The notes beneath the pieces are model-generated. The model ran no database searches. It was not told where the DNA came from and saw only the letters and a list, made by a program, of their open reading frames with translations. This document shows positions 35,589 through 44,748 of a stretch of 55,473 nt of DNA, one piece after another. Position numbers and translations under genes: made by a program. The stretch lies in contig CAMWUK010000013.1 in assembly GCA_947177415.1 (NCBI GenBank), positions 1 to 55,473 on the forward strand. The letters are read 5' to 3'. The DNA is from an uncultured Clostridiaceae bacterium. Its GTDB lineage: Bacteria; Bacillota; Clostridia; Lachnospirales; Lachnospiraceae. Position 1 is the stretch's first letter. The number at the start of each line of letters is the position of its first letter.

Positions 35589-37751
35589 TCACTCATACTG
35601 CCTACGGATTTCCATCATTTTTGTTACCGGTGTTTCCGGATAAAAATAAGACAGAATCACATCTTTTGGCACATGCACCAACATAGCTCTCTGCACCTCA
35701 TTCAACTGTTCTTTCGTAAAGTGCATACGGAACATTCGGTTCTGTATGGAATCTTCTGATTGGGATTCCTGTTCCTTTGGCATGATTTCTTCTGTCTCCG
35801 TTTTCTCCACAAAGGCTTCTGCCTGTGTCTGGTATTCCAGTTCCCTTGCCTGTTCCTCATTATAACGCTCCTTCTGTTCCTGTTCATCCAGCTCCATAAA
35901 CCGTTTATCCATATCTGTCTGCCCCAGCAGCTTAAATTCCTCGTAGGAAAGTCTGTCGATATATACCGGCTCCCCTTTTTCCTTTTGTTTTTCATAATAC
36001 TGTAGTGCCTCACTACTAAGCAGCACAAAAGGCGGCTCTGCCCCCTGTCCTGCCTGTGGTATCTCATGCACATAAGGGCTTCCCTCACCGTCTGCGGTCT
36101 GGTCAAACATCGAATGCCCAAAGGGAACAAATTTATTGTCCATGACCGGAGGAAGCCCGTTAATAATCACAAGGCATTTTTTTCTGTCCATCATCCGCAC
36201 TTCATCCGGTGTCAGAAGTTCTCTACCAAGAACATCATAATTACGGCTGGAGCTGCCCTGTCGTCCCCTTGTTTCCCCGCTTGACCGCTTATCAATCGTT
36301 GCTTTCCCTAACAGCTTTGAGATGTATTCGTGCGTTGACTGCTCATTACCACCCAGATAAACCGTTGTGTCACAATTGCCTGTAATGGTTTCCCATGTAT
36401 CCTTAAACAGTGCCTTAATCTGTGCAAGGTTCTGGATAATGATAACTGAGGAAATCTCCCTGCTACGCATCGTGGAAAGCAGGGAACAGTAATCATCCGG
36501 CAAGGCAACATTGGCAAACTCATCCAACATAAATGTGACATGGATGGGGAGTTTACCTCCATAATTAAAATCTGCCTGATAGTACAATTCTTGAAATATC
36601 TGCGTATAAAGCAATCCAATAATGTAGTTATAGGTTTTATCCGAATCGGGAATCACACAGAATAATGCCGTCTTTGTCTTTTCATCCCCATTCACACCAA
36701 TTCCAAGCTCCGCAAGATTCAATTCGTCTTTGGAAAGCATACGGAGTAGCTGCTTATTCTCCAGTGTGGCAAGCCTTGAATTGGCACTGATGATAATAGA
36801 GCGAACCGTATCGCCTGCACCACGCATACATTTGTTATACTGCTTGACTGCCGGGTGGTTTTCCCCCAGTGGGCTTGCTTCCTCCAAAAATTTCATACGC
36901 ACATCCAACGGAGAAGGCTTTCCTTTTTCTGCTACCTCTGCTTCACCCATCAGCTTCAGGACTGTTTCAAAATTACGCTTTGCAGGCGGTTCCTCCAGCC
37001 AGACATAATAAAAGAGGGCTTGCAAAAACATTCCCTCTGCCTTTTCCCAAAACGGATCAGATGGTGTCGATCCCTTTGGTGTTGTATTGCTTATTAGATT
37101 GGTAATCAATTTCAACACGTCCGTTTCCTCCCGGATATAGGAAAACGGATTATAACAGTTGCTGTGTTCCATCTCTAACAGGTTGATAACTTTGACATTG
37201 TACCCGTTGTTTTTTAACATTTCCCCGGTGCTTCTTAAAATCTCTCCCTTGGGATCTGTTATAATAAAAGACGAATGCATCTGCATAATATTGGGCTTTA
37301 CCTCAAAAAAGGTTTTTCCTGCACCGGAACCACCGATGATCAAAACATTATTATTGAGGTTCGTCTTTTTTGTGTTCAGGCTCATCCTGACATTCTGGCT
37401 TAATATCCTGTTCCTGCCATCATCTTCATCTGCAATCTTCTTATTTACTGCCTTAATGTCTGCAAATTTAGAGGTTCCATATTCCCTGCCCGGCATAAGG
37501 TTTCTCTGGCTGGTATAGTACATCAATACCACAATCAGATAGATAAACAAGGCATAACCTATCATCCTGATTGTGTACTCATTGTAATAATCATTCAGCG
37601 GATAAGAACAGACCATTGAAAACCGGTTCCAAAAAGCATTAAACTCTATGCCCTCCCGCCATGCCCCTCCCACTAAATAGCCTAAGTATCCGGACAGAAC
37701 TCCACCAATGGCAATCATCAGGATATTCGGCTTTTTCTTTGTTGTCTGCAT
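35589..37751 (-). CDS. virD4: VirD4/TraG-type coupling protein
   Basis: 720 residues. Two N-terminal membrane helices (to ~85), Walker A IIGGSGAGKT (~138-147), Walker B FMLDEFANV (~400) and a long acidic, Gln/Glu-rich C-terminal tail. It links the relaxosome to the secretion channel. Its start is 2 nt from the stop of the PcfB-like gene, as in pCF10/Tn1549 systems (PcfB-PcfC). Confidence 0.94.
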   Translation of the reverse strand: MQTTKKKPNILMIAIGGVLSGYLGYLVGGAWREGIEFNAFWNRFSMVCSYPLNDYYNEYTIRMIGYALFIYLIVVLMYYTSQRNLMPGREYGTSKFADIKAVNKKIADEDDGRNRILSQNVRMSLNTKKTNLNNNVLIIGGSGAGKTFFEVKPNIMQMHSSFIITDPKGEILRSTGEMLKNNGYNVKVINLLEMEHSNCYNPFSYIREETDVLKLITNLISNTTPKGSTPSDPFWEKAEGMFLQALFYYVWLEEPPAKRNFETVLKLMGEAEVAEKGKPSPLDVRMKFLEEASPLGENHPAVKQYNKCMRGAGDTVRSIIISANSRLATLENKQLLRMLSKDELNLAELGIGVNGDEKTKTALFCVIPDSDKTYNYIIGLLYTQIFQELYYQADFNYGGKLPIHVTFMLDEFANVALPDDYCSLLSTMRSREISSVIIIQNLAQIKALFKDTWETITGNCDTTVYLGGNEQSTHEYISKLLGKATIDKRSSGETRGRQGSSSRNYDVLGRELLTPDEVRMMDRKKCLVIINGLPPVMDNKFVPFGHSMFDQTADGEGSPYVHEIPQAGQGAEPPFVLLSSEALQYYEKQKEKGEPVYIDRLSYEEFKLLGQTDMDKRFMELDEQEQKERYNEEQARELEYQTQAEAFVEKTETEEIMPKEQESQSEDSIQNRMFRMHFTKEQLNEVQRAMLVHVPKDVILSYFYPETPVTKMMEIRRQYE

Positions 37752-37753
37752 GG

Positions 37754-38866
37754 TTACCGCCTCCTTGTCTGTGTTCTTGCTGTTTTCTTTTCCGGTGCTG
37801 CCTTTACTTTTGCATAGCGTTCCCTGACCGTTTTTTCTACCTTGTCATAATGGCTTTCATATAACTGCCCGCCTTTCATGGTATGCAGTACACGGTTATC
37901 TTTGGCATAGATTTTGTAATCCTTCCCCTTATCCAGATAGGTAAGAAGCGTTTTCCCATTATGGATTTCCATGACATCCTCTTTATTAATCCAAAGATAC
38001 CCCACCTTTTCCCCATACAGTCCGGGGATTCTTGTCTTTATGGCATGAGCGTTTTCCTCCACAATCAGTTTTTTTGTGATGGTAATATCCAGCAAATCCG
38101 TATTTTTTGCTGCTGCAATCTTCCGCATCCGGTTTGTTAATTCCTGATATCTGCCAATCCTCCGTTCAAACGCTTCCTTCTCCATAACTACCTTATATTG
38201 TCCTGTTTCATCTGGCTTATCCAGTACCCCGATGGTGGTCAGCTTATCCACCACATCCTGTGCCTGCTTTTCCTCCATCTGGAAGTCTGCCTTGATATCC
38301 TCCACACTGATTGCACTTTTCTCCATTGCATAAGTGCCGATTTTTTGAATCAATCCGTCAACAGCTGTGTCAAATGCCCTTGCTTCCTCAGTGCGGAGTC
38401 CCCTGTTTCCCATCTTTTCTTTTTCCAGATGTTTCAAAAGCTGGTTTAACTGTTCCTCATTGCCATTTTTTAAGTATTCATCAATATTAAACATCCTTCC
38501 GTCCGTCAGTTTCTGGCAGATCATACGCACCCTCGGTGCCGCCTCGGAATGGAACATGACCTCGGTAATGCCATCTTTTCTGCCCGCATCCGGCATGATG
38601 GAATATAAAATCCCATATTTATTTGCCATCTTCTTAAATTTCCGTAAATCTTCATCCGCAAAGGATAATACCTGAATATCACCGCCTTTCTGAAGCATCC
38701 CTTTCAGGTTTGTTTTTCCCATTGTCTTTTCGTATTTCAGCATGCCAACAATCAGGTCGATTGCCTTCTGCATCATTTTGATAGAGCCGCTTCCCACTTT
38801 CATGGCAATCTCTACCCCGTCATACGCCACCCGGATAATCTGTACCGCATCACTAATCTCGCTCAT
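37754..38866 (-). CDS. PcfB-like (DUF3801) relaxosome accessory protein
   Basis: 370 residues from the ATG at 38866 after AAGGAGG. The N-terminal ~160 residues resemble DUF3801/PcfB (MKVGSGSIKMMQKAIDLIVG, then RVRMICQKL). The C-terminal ~200 residues add winged-helix-like and beta segments, making it about twice the usual PcfB size. PcfB helps the relaxase dock on the coupling protein. Confidence 0.78.
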   Translation of the reverse strand: MSEISDAVQIIRVAYDGVEIAMKVGSGSIKMMQKAIDLIVGMLKYEKTMGKTNLKGMLQKGGDIQVLSFADEDLRKFKKMANKYGILYSIMPDAGRKDGITEVMFHSEAAPRVRMICQKLTDGRMFNIDEYLKNGNEEQLNQLLKHLEKEKMGNRGLRTEEARAFDTAVDGLIQKIGTYAMEKSAISVEDIKADFQMEEKQAQDVVDKLTTIGVLDKPDETGQYKVVMEKEAFERRIGRYQELTNRMRKIAAAKNTDLLDITITKKLIVEENAHAIKTRIPGLYGEKVGYLWINKEDVMEIHNGKTLLTYLDKGKDYKIYAKDNRVLHTMKGGQLYESHYDKVEKTVRERYAKVKAAPEKKTARTQTRRR

Positions 38867-38879
38867 TGCCTTTCCCTCC

Positions 38880-39110
38880 TTATCTTGTCCTGCCATCCTC
38901 TGCTCCATATACATATGGTTCTGCTACCATCTGCATCTGCCTGTTAGCGGCAAGCCTTGCCCGGATTTCCTCTGTATTCACTTTTACGACTTCCGGAGCC
39001 GGCATCAAAATATTATGCTGTGCCATAATCTCCTTAATCCGGTTTACCGTCTGCTGTTCCACATCCCGGTAAATCTCTAAAGCTGTCAGCAGATTCTCCA
39101 AAGAATCCAT
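38880..39110 (-). CDS. Hypothetical small ICE protein, 76 aa
   Basis: Start MDSLENLLTALEIY at 39110 (AGGAACAG upstream); the overlapping longer frame is read inside the previous gene. Helical N-terminus, C-terminal YVYGAEDGRTR. Similar DUF4315-style small helical proteins sit at this spot in related elements. Confidence 0.6.
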   Translation of the reverse strand: MDSLENLLTALEIYRDVEQQTVNRIKEIMAQHNILMPAPEVVKVNTEEIRARLAANRQMQMVAEPYVYGAEDGRTR

Positions 39111-39156
39111 ATAATTCCCTGTTCCTGTCACTGTTTTTCTCTCCTTTCCGCACACG

Positions 39157-40410
39157 CTAATATGATTTTTCCAAAAGCACAATCTCTATTGCCTTCCCCA
39201 TCTGCTCTGCATCAAAACCACACTGGATAATGTTTATGGTTTCCTCATCAGAAAGACCGGACTTTAAGGCATATTTCACCTGTTCCATCTGGCTGCTGTC
39301 CAGGCTAGCACTGGCAATCGCCTGAAGAAGTTTTCCCCGGCTCTTATCCTTAAATAATTTCCCTGCCATAGCCATAATACCTGCCGGATTCTTTCTCTCC
39401 GTCCTCTCTATCTCAACTGCCTGCTGCTGTCCACTTGGATCAGACACCAGTGCCTGATAATTTGCATCCAATCTTTTTGAATCTGCCTTTATCGTTCTGC
39501 CTTGTGTGATGGTTCCATTTTCTTTTGCCTGTTCAAGCTGCTTTTTCACAGACTCCATCTCCCGTTCCATGCTTTCCACTTTACGCTCCATCGCTTCCCT
39601 CTCCTTTCCTGCCGCATCCAGACGGGCAAGGGCATCGCTTTTCTCCGTTTCAGCCTGTTTTACCTGTCCCAAAAGCTCTGTCTTTTCCTGCCGGAATTTC
39701 TCTATTTCTTCTTTCTGCTTTTTCTGCACTTCTCCCTGTCTGCTGCGAAGTACCGCATTGTCTGCCGCCAGTTTATTGTTTTCCTCCTGCTGCGACTTAA
39801 TAATGGCATCCTTTTCCTCCAGCTTTTCTATAAAACTTTGTGACAGGGCATCCATATTCTGCCCGGTATCCATTTCCTCCAGTTTGGAAAGCACCTGATC
39901 CAGAAATGCCTTGTTTTCTCCCACCTGTGCCACCACAGCCTCAATTCTGCCCTGCATCTCCTGCACCCCGCTGATTCCTTCTGCATTTTTCCCTGTCTGA
40001 TACAGTGCCTCATACACTTTCTGCAATGCCTGACTAAGCGAATATGCTGTCTGTTCCTGCCCCATGACTTCACGGATTTTATCAAGGGAAACACCTTTTT
40101 TGTAAAAATCAACAACAAGCTCCATCTGGTAAGCGTTCAGCCCGCTGTCCCGCAAATAATTTACCAGTTCCCTTCCATCATGGACTTTTAAGGCTCTGGA
40201 TAACTGCTCTATACTTCCTAGCGGGAGATGCTGCTTATCTGCATAAAGCATGATATCCTCCCTGCTAAGCCCATACTCAAAATCCCTGATGGCAATTTCC
40301 CGCACACTCTTGTTGCTAAACATCTCCTTAATTTCCTGCTTCTGGTTCGCCCACTGCACATCATTCTTAATAGGCTCTTTTTGCTTTTGAACCTCGTTTT
40401 CCTGCACCAT
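39157..40410 (-). CDS. Coiled-coil ICE protein, 417 aa
   Basis: An N-terminal helical domain (~1-130) precedes a long coiled coil (~145-300, repeated EKxE/QxE heptads), then a basic linker and a C-terminal repeat-like helical domain (GLSDEETINIIQCGFDAEQM). A similar phrase near the N-terminus (GLSREDIMLYADKQ; GVSLDKIREVMG) suggests short helical repeats at both ends. No catalytic motif. Follows the relaxase gene after a structured spacer. Confidence 0.72.
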   Translation of the reverse strand: MVQENEVQKQKEPIKNDVQWANQKQEIKEMFSNKSVREIAIRDFEYGLSREDIMLYADKQHLPLGSIEQLSRALKVHDGRELVNYLRDSGLNAYQMELVVDFYKKGVSLDKIREVMGQEQTAYSLSQALQKVYEALYQTGKNAEGISGVQEMQGRIEAVVAQVGENKAFLDQVLSKLEEMDTGQNMDALSQSFIEKLEEKDAIIKSQQEENNKLAADNAVLRSRQGEVQKKQKEEIEKFRQEKTELLGQVKQAETEKSDALARLDAAGKEREAMERKVESMEREMESVKKQLEQAKENGTITQGRTIKADSKRLDANYQALVSDPSGQQQAVEIERTERKNPAGIMAMAGKLFKDKSRGKLLQAIASASLDSSQMEQVKYALKSGLSDEETINIIQCGFDAEQMGKAIEIVLLEKSY

Positions 40411-40437
40411 AATATCCCTCCTGACTATGTTTTATGG

Positions 40438-40596
40438 GTAAAAGTCGATTGCTCCGTGCTCTGCACTCCCGCAATCGCCACCTGCATTCACAATCCGTCC
40501 TATCGGACTACTTGCTCATTTTGGTGGTGTGCCAAATGTCCAATCATGCCTACATGCAAGCATGTGGCATGCTCGTCCACTTGGCTTTACTTTTAC
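40438..40596. other. Multi-hairpin structured spacer (candidate ncRNA)
   Basis: A 159-bp block outside any gene is bounded by GTAAAAGT (40438-40445) and ACTTTTAC (40589-40596). Inside are four hairpins: CGATTGC/GCAATCG with inner GTGC/GCAC (40446-40477); GTCC/GGAC (40497-40508); TTTGG/CCAAA (40520-40536); and a 12-bp stem CATGCC-ACATGC / GCATGT-GGCATG with one bulged T (40545-40571). Together they form a closed multibranch fold. It could be an mRNA processing element, an attenuator or an sRNA. Confidence 0.5.
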
Positions 40597-40609
40597 AAAA
40601 AATAACAGC

Positions 40610-42058
40610 CTATCGTCCCGGCTGTTCCTGCTTCTCGATATTTTTCTGTTCTAATTCCTGTTTCTTTTCTTTCATTTGTATATTTCTGGCTGCCTCTGCA
40701 ATCTCTGCCTCCATTCCTCTTGCCAGACGCAGATTTTGGTATACTGCCTGTTTCCTTTCATAATTCCCAGCCAGTCTGTCCTTATAACGCTTCTTTAATG
40801 TCTCTGTTTCCTCTAACGTGTAGCCCTCCTTCTTCAGTTTTTCAGCACATTCCTGATACTCATTATGCTCCGGCAGAAAAAAATCATCTCCCGCAATAAA
40901 ACTGTTTTCGGCAGCCTGTAACTCTTTCATTCTCCCAGCGATTTCAAATAATGGCTCAAACCGTTTTTTCTCCCGATTTAACTCCCTGCGTTCCCTCTGG
41001 CACTCTTTGTTCTTTTCTTCCAGATTCGCCTTTACCGCTGCCAATTCCACAAGGGAGTGGATATCATTCTTTACCAGAAAAAGATACTGCTCATGTACCC
41101 TCTGCATCTTGCGGATTTCATCCCGGTACTGCCATGCCTTACTGTATGGCAGCTTTGCAAGCCGCCGTACCCGGCATACCCTCGCATAATAGGTTTTCTG
41201 TATACCCGATAACTTTGTCCTCGGCAGAAACCCATCCTCCGGCATTTCCATAATATAATCACGCTCCGGACGGCTGGCATAGTCAGCAAGACTTTCCATT
41301 CCAATCCTCTGCCTGATTTTTTCCTCCGCATAGGCATCCCCTAATGATTTACAGCGGCAATACCGCTGCATCCCTTTTGGCTTGACTGCCAGATATTTAT
41401 TCTGTTTGATTTCATATCCTTTTTCCTTCATCATAAGGAGAAATTCATCAAAACTATCTGCCTGCAAAATACAGGCATCCAAGTCACGTTTTATCATGTC
41501 ACGCCAGATAAATTTCCCGTCACGAAATTCGTTCCAGTCTTGATACCGTTTCTGCTTTCCAACACCCTCCATATCAATATCAATGGTAGAAAGACCATAC
41601 TCCTTACAAAGATGGTTCGTAACCGGCTGGATTATCTTTGCCCAATCCCCCCTTTCATAACGAAATTTTCTCCCATTCAGATAATTTACACTATTAAAAA
41701 TAATATGTCCGTGGGTATAATCGGTGTTGTCATGTACTGCATAAATGGCTTCATAACCGCTCCCAAGAAATTCCTCCACAAACTTCCCCACGATTTCAAA
41801 TGCCAATCCCGGCTCCAGCTTTTTTTCCTCAAAGGATATAATCAGATGATAGCCCTGCCTCTTATCCGTTTTTCTATATTTCAGTTTCGTCATCTTCATC
41901 TGCTGGAATGCTTCCTGCGGCTGACAGTTGATTCCCGTCACATACCGTCCTCCTTGTGTTTTTTCTGCATCAATAATATAATCAATCGCCTGTTTTAAGT
42001 GCTTCCCGGCAAACTTCTCCCCACAGTCATTGATAGTCAGTATCTTAGTGATAGCCAA
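40610..42058 (-). CDS. MobA/VirD2-type relaxase
   Basis: 482 residues, starting at a TTG that overlaps the mobC end. The metal-binding three-histidine signature is HDNTDYTHGHIIFNSV (~105-120); a likely catalytic Tyr lies in the N-terminal region. C-terminal ~150 residues are a charged coiled coil. It nicks oriT and leads the strand into the recipient; the candidate oriT is at 42945-43020. Confidence 0.9.
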   Translation of the reverse strand: MAITKILTINDCGEKFAGKHLKQAIDYIIDAEKTQGGRYVTGINCQPQEAFQQMKMTKLKYRKTDKRQGYHLIISFEEKKLEPGLAFEIVGKFVEEFLGSGYEAIYAVHDNTDYTHGHIIFNSVNYLNGRKFRYERGDWAKIIQPVTNHLCKEYGLSTIDIDMEGVGKQKRYQDWNEFRDGKFIWRDMIKRDLDACILQADSFDEFLLMMKEKGYEIKQNKYLAVKPKGMQRYCRCKSLGDAYAEEKIRQRIGMESLADYASRPERDYIMEMPEDGFLPRTKLSGIQKTYYARVCRVRRLAKLPYSKAWQYRDEIRKMQRVHEQYLFLVKNDIHSLVELAAVKANLEEKNKECQRERRELNREKKRFEPLFEIAGRMKELQAAENSFIAGDDFFLPEHNEYQECAEKLKKEGYTLEETETLKKRYKDRLAGNYERKQAVYQNLRLARGMEAEIAEAARNIQMKEKKQELEQKNIEKQEQPGR

Positions 42059-42368
42059 AATCGTCCACCGCCTTTTTTACGGTTTCATTCAGCCTCCTCA
42101 TATAGGCAAGAAGCCGCTCCTTATCACTCTGACGGTACAGCCTTGAATTGTTGTTATATACAATCTCATTGACATTTACCCCAATCCGGTTGACCTCATT
42201 AATCAGTGACTTAATCCCTTCCCTGATTTCCGGATAGTCATTCGGCTCCTGTGTAATTAACAGGCGAAAATAATCGGATTCCGTAAGCCCTGCCTCCTTT
42301 GCCTTGTCCGAAAATGTCTTTGCATCCTCCGAAGTCAGGCGGTAATGCTTTACCACTTCCTTTGCCAT
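42045..42368 (-). CDS. mobC: MobC-like mobilisation protein
   Basis: 107 residues: an N-terminal ribbon-helix-helix (VKHYRLTSEDAKTFSDKAKE, then LTESDYFRLLI) and the MobC C-terminal helix (INEVNRIGVNVNEIVYNNN). It binds oriT and helps the relaxase. Overlaps the relaxase gene by 14 nt. Confidence 0.87.
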   Translation of the reverse strand: MAKEVVKHYRLTSEDAKTFSDKAKEAGLTESDYFRLLITQEPNDYPEIREGIKSLINEVNRIGVNVNEIVYNNNSRLYRQSDKERLLAYMRRLNETVKKAVDDFGYH

Positions 42369-42895
42369 TATCTCGCCCTCCCCTTCTCCGGCTCCTGCCT
42401 TGCCATGCTCTCACTGTCTGCCATTTTCTGAATGGTCTCTTTGACGGCATCCACTCCCATTTCTTTTGCAACAATCTGCTCCACAAGCTTCTCATTTGTC
42501 CTGCCATACTTTGTCCGGGCAAACAACCTGTCAAGGCTTTCACAATCTGCTGAAAGTGCATCAAAGGCTTCCTTATAATTACAGAAGTCTATGAAGTCTT
42601 TGGGATTTTCCATGCCATGTCTGGCATCGGTTTTCAGTTCATAATTCCATTCGCATACAATGTCTATCACATCGTCTATGTCATATTCCTGCATCTCTCC
42701 GGGCTGTTCTGCCACATCATGTCGGAACAGCTGCCCATTCTGCAACACTAATTCATAATCATGTCCTGCCATATATCCTAAAAGTATTTCCGCATCCCTC
42801 TGTGTAACCTCTAAATCCGGTCTTGCAAAATTTGCCCAGACCAGAAAAGTCTCTGTTTGGGTTATCGTTACTGTCTGAAGCTCCATTCCCGTCAC
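42368..42895 (-). CDS. Hypothetical ICE protein, 175 aa
   Basis: Acidic, mixed alpha/beta; LVWANFARPDLEVTQRDAEI and YDIDDVIDIVCEWNYEL are the most distinctive stretches, with a helical C-terminus ending in Lys/Arg. No known domain recognised. First gene after the oriT-like block; its stop shares a base with the mobC start. Probably part of the mobilisation operon. Confidence 0.65.
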   Translation of the reverse strand: MTGMELQTVTITQTETFLVWANFARPDLEVTQRDAEILLGYMAGHDYELVLQNGQLFRHDVAEQPGEMQEYDIDDVIDIVCEWNYELKTDARHGMENPKDFIDFCNYKEAFDALSADCESLDRLFARTKYGRTNEKLVEQIVAKEMGVDAVKETIQKMADSESMARQEPEKGRAR

Positions 42896-42944
42896 ACCTC
42901 CTCTTTATCTGTTCTTCTTATTCTGAAATATTTCCACGCACCTC

Positions 42945-43020
42945 CGAAGCCACCTGTGGCTTCGCCAGATACGCATTTTGTATCACAAAATGCCTCTGGT
43001 TAGGGGAATTTCTTCCCCTA
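42945..43020. other. Candidate origin of transfer (oriT)
   Basis: Three inverted repeats in a row: CGAAGCCAC/GTGGCTTCG (42945-42964, perfect 9-bp arms); GCATTTTGT/ACAAAATGC (42973-42993) inside a CCAGA/TCTGG outer arm (42965-42999); TAGGGGAA/TTCCCCTA (43001-43020, perfect). They sit in a spacer just before the mobilisation genes. Such hairpins next to a MobC-relaxase operon are the usual look of a MOB-type oriT; the nick may be in the following ATACCCCTTATTAC. Confidence 0.65.
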
Positions 43021-43060
43021 ATACCCCTTATTACAGCCTCCGGCTGGATAATATATGATA

Positions 43061-43265
43061 TGCTTGCACTTCCTGCTGTTTTTCCTGCACTTTGCCCTCA
43101 CTTTTACCGCCAGTGCCTGCACTTCTACCCATTTTGCTGGCACTTTGCTGACACCGTTTCTTTCTCCAAAAATTAAGGAACTGCACCTATGCTTGCACCA
43201 ATAGCAATTTTGACTGCACCCATGCCTGCACTTTTTACCATTCTGCCTGCACCCTGCCCACACCT
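43061..43265. repeat. Array of ~12 helically phased GCACY motifs
   Basis: The motif GCYTGCACYTT recurs with its GCAC (or TCAC/ACAC) at 43066, 43087, 43098, 43119, 43140, 43151, 43183, 43195, 43216, 43228, 43249 and 43260. Steps of 21, 11, 21, 21, 11, 32, 12, 21, 12, 21 and 11 keep every copy on nearly one face of the helix. The steps are not all multiples of three, so this is not a coding repeat. It looks like iterons or a partition/operator array and adjoins the oriT candidate. Confidence 0.65.
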
Positions 43266-43270
43266 GTCCT

Positions 43271-44206
43271 CTAGCGGTTTCTGCCATACCAAATTTCCGG
43301 TTCTGGGATACGGATGCCGTCCACCAGCCACTTGTTGTAATCTTTATATTCCTGCGGGGGTGCAACATCTTCCACTAGATAACCCTCTGCTTTATATTTT
43401 TCCATCAGTTCTGCTGTTGCTTTCCTCCCATGCCTGTCATTATCCAGCCCAAAAGAAATTTCCTTTATGTCCTGATGTTCCTTAAGGAAAGTCTGTAACG
43501 GTGCATCTGCAAGTCCCCCAAGTGCCACCATGTTATCTTTCTGCAAGGGGTAGATTGTCATATGGCTCATTAAGTCTATCGCCGCCTCAAATACCACTAC
43601 CCGGCTGCTTTCTTCCCTTACCACATTAAAACCATACCTCTTGTCATTTCCTGCCACATCACACTTAAACCCTTTGCCATTCTTGTCAAAAACACCCCTC
43701 ATGCTGGCAAAACGTGGTGTCCCTGTAACATCTGTGCCGACAAATATCATGTTATGATACTGTTTCGCTTCATAGAGCAGCCCGGCTTCCACAAAGAAAT
43801 CAATCACTTCTTTGCTGATTCCCCGTTCCTGTTCCAGATAATGGTACAGATAAGCATTACTGCCTGCATACTCTGGCAATACAAATGCTTTCTTCGGTTT
43901 CTCAGGCTTTTCTGCTTTTTTTATTTTCACAAATTCCTGCCCTTTCCGGTAACCGACAAAATCAAGAAGCCACTGCACAGCCTCCACAAAATCCATGTCT
44001 CCAAACTCTTTTAAGAAATCAATCTGGCTTCCTCCTTTTCCTTCCGACCAGCGGTACCAGTGTGTCCGGTCATAGATGCGGATAGAATCCATTTCTTTTA
44101 AGGTGTGGCATTTTCCCACCCGCTTTACGGTATATCCCATAGAAGAAGCTACCGCACATAAATCCGCCTGTTTCGCAATCCCAATTTCCTCCTGCGTAAA
44201 CCTCAC
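43271..44206 (-). CDS. DUF3991/toprim-domain protein (primase-like)
   Basis: 311 residues. N-terminal DUF3991-like region (about 1-100, IRIYDRTHWYRWSEGKGGSQ) and a C-terminal toprim fold with VVVFEAAIDLMS (acidic motif) and GLDNDRHGRKA (DxD-like motif). Toprim proteins of ICEs are thought to prime or relax transferred DNA. It overlaps the RadC-like gene by 4 nt. Confidence 0.85.
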   Translation of the reverse strand: MRFTQEEIGIAKQADLCAVASSMGYTVKRVGKCHTLKEMDSIRIYDRTHWYRWSEGKGGSQIDFLKEFGDMDFVEAVQWLLDFVGYRKGQEFVKIKKAEKPEKPKKAFVLPEYAGSNAYLYHYLEQERGISKEVIDFFVEAGLLYEAKQYHNMIFVGTDVTGTPRFASMRGVFDKNGKGFKCDVAGNDKRYGFNVVREESSRVVVFEAAIDLMSHMTIYPLQKDNMVALGGLADAPLQTFLKEHQDIKEISFGLDNDRHGRKATAELMEKYKAEGYLVEDVAPPQEYKDYNKWLVDGIRIPEPEIWYGRNR

Positions 44207-44748
44207 CGCCCGCCAGCTCCTTTCCCTATAAGCCCCGCATCTTTCTCCCAGTCCAGATACTGTGGATTGGCTGTATAATTGATGCAGGCATTTTTCATAA
44301 TGCCCTTTTCCTTGAAACTGAAATATTCCCTGTTATCGCCTCCGACAATGATGTGATCCATAAGAGGTATCCCTATCAGGCTGCATAGTTTCTGCATCCT
44401 GTCTGTTACCCTGACATCCTCCTTTGAAGGGGACAGACTTTTGGATGGGTGGTTGTGGATTAGCAGCATACTGACAGCATTAGAAAGAATGCTTGTCTTT
44501 AACAGTTCCCTCGGATGTACGGTAGCATAGTTCAATGCACCCATGCTGGCAAAATTACAGTTGATTGGTCTGCCGTCACTACCCAGATTCAGCACACAGA
44601 CAATTTCCCTGTCCATCCCGCAGAGGGTTTCTCCAATAAGGCTTACCGCTTCTTCCGGCTTTTCTATCGCCACCTCGGAATAGAGGGGTATATCTCTGAC
44701 AAGTCTTACCGATACCACATCCAGCTTAAATGCGTTCCGTCTGCCCAT
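44203..44748 (-). CDS. radC: RadC-like JAB-domain protein
   Basis: 181 residues from the ATG at 44748 (GGGGGAGGAT upstream). The JAMM metal motif is HNHPSKSLSPSKEDVRVTD (H-x-H-x(10)-D). The protein lacks the N-terminal helix-hairpin-helix of chromosomal RadC, as is common for mobile-element versions. Metal-dependent hydrolase of unknown substrate. Confidence 0.87.
   Translation of the reverse strand: MGRRNAFKLDVVSVRLVRDIPLYSEVAIEKPEEAVSLIGETLCGMDREIVCVLNLGSDGRPINCNFASMGALNYATVHPRELLKTSILSNAVSMLLIHNHPSKSLSPSKEDVRVTDRMQKLCSLIGIPLMDHIIVGGDNREYFSFKEKGIMKNACINYTANPQYLDWEKDAGLIGKGAGGR

Noticed and set aside
43061-43265. CRISPR array
   Set aside because: The repeated unit is only ~11 bp and spacings are 11-32 bp, far from the 28-37 bp repeats and 30-40 bp spacers of CRISPR; no cas genes are present.
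43018-43368. 116-codon minus-strand frame rich in Cys, Lys and Arg over the oriT and repeat array
   Set aside because: It runs through the inverted repeats and the phased array, overlaps the toprim gene end, and its composition is explained by the repeated GTGCAGGCA-like motif. Spacing of the motif breaks the reading frame.
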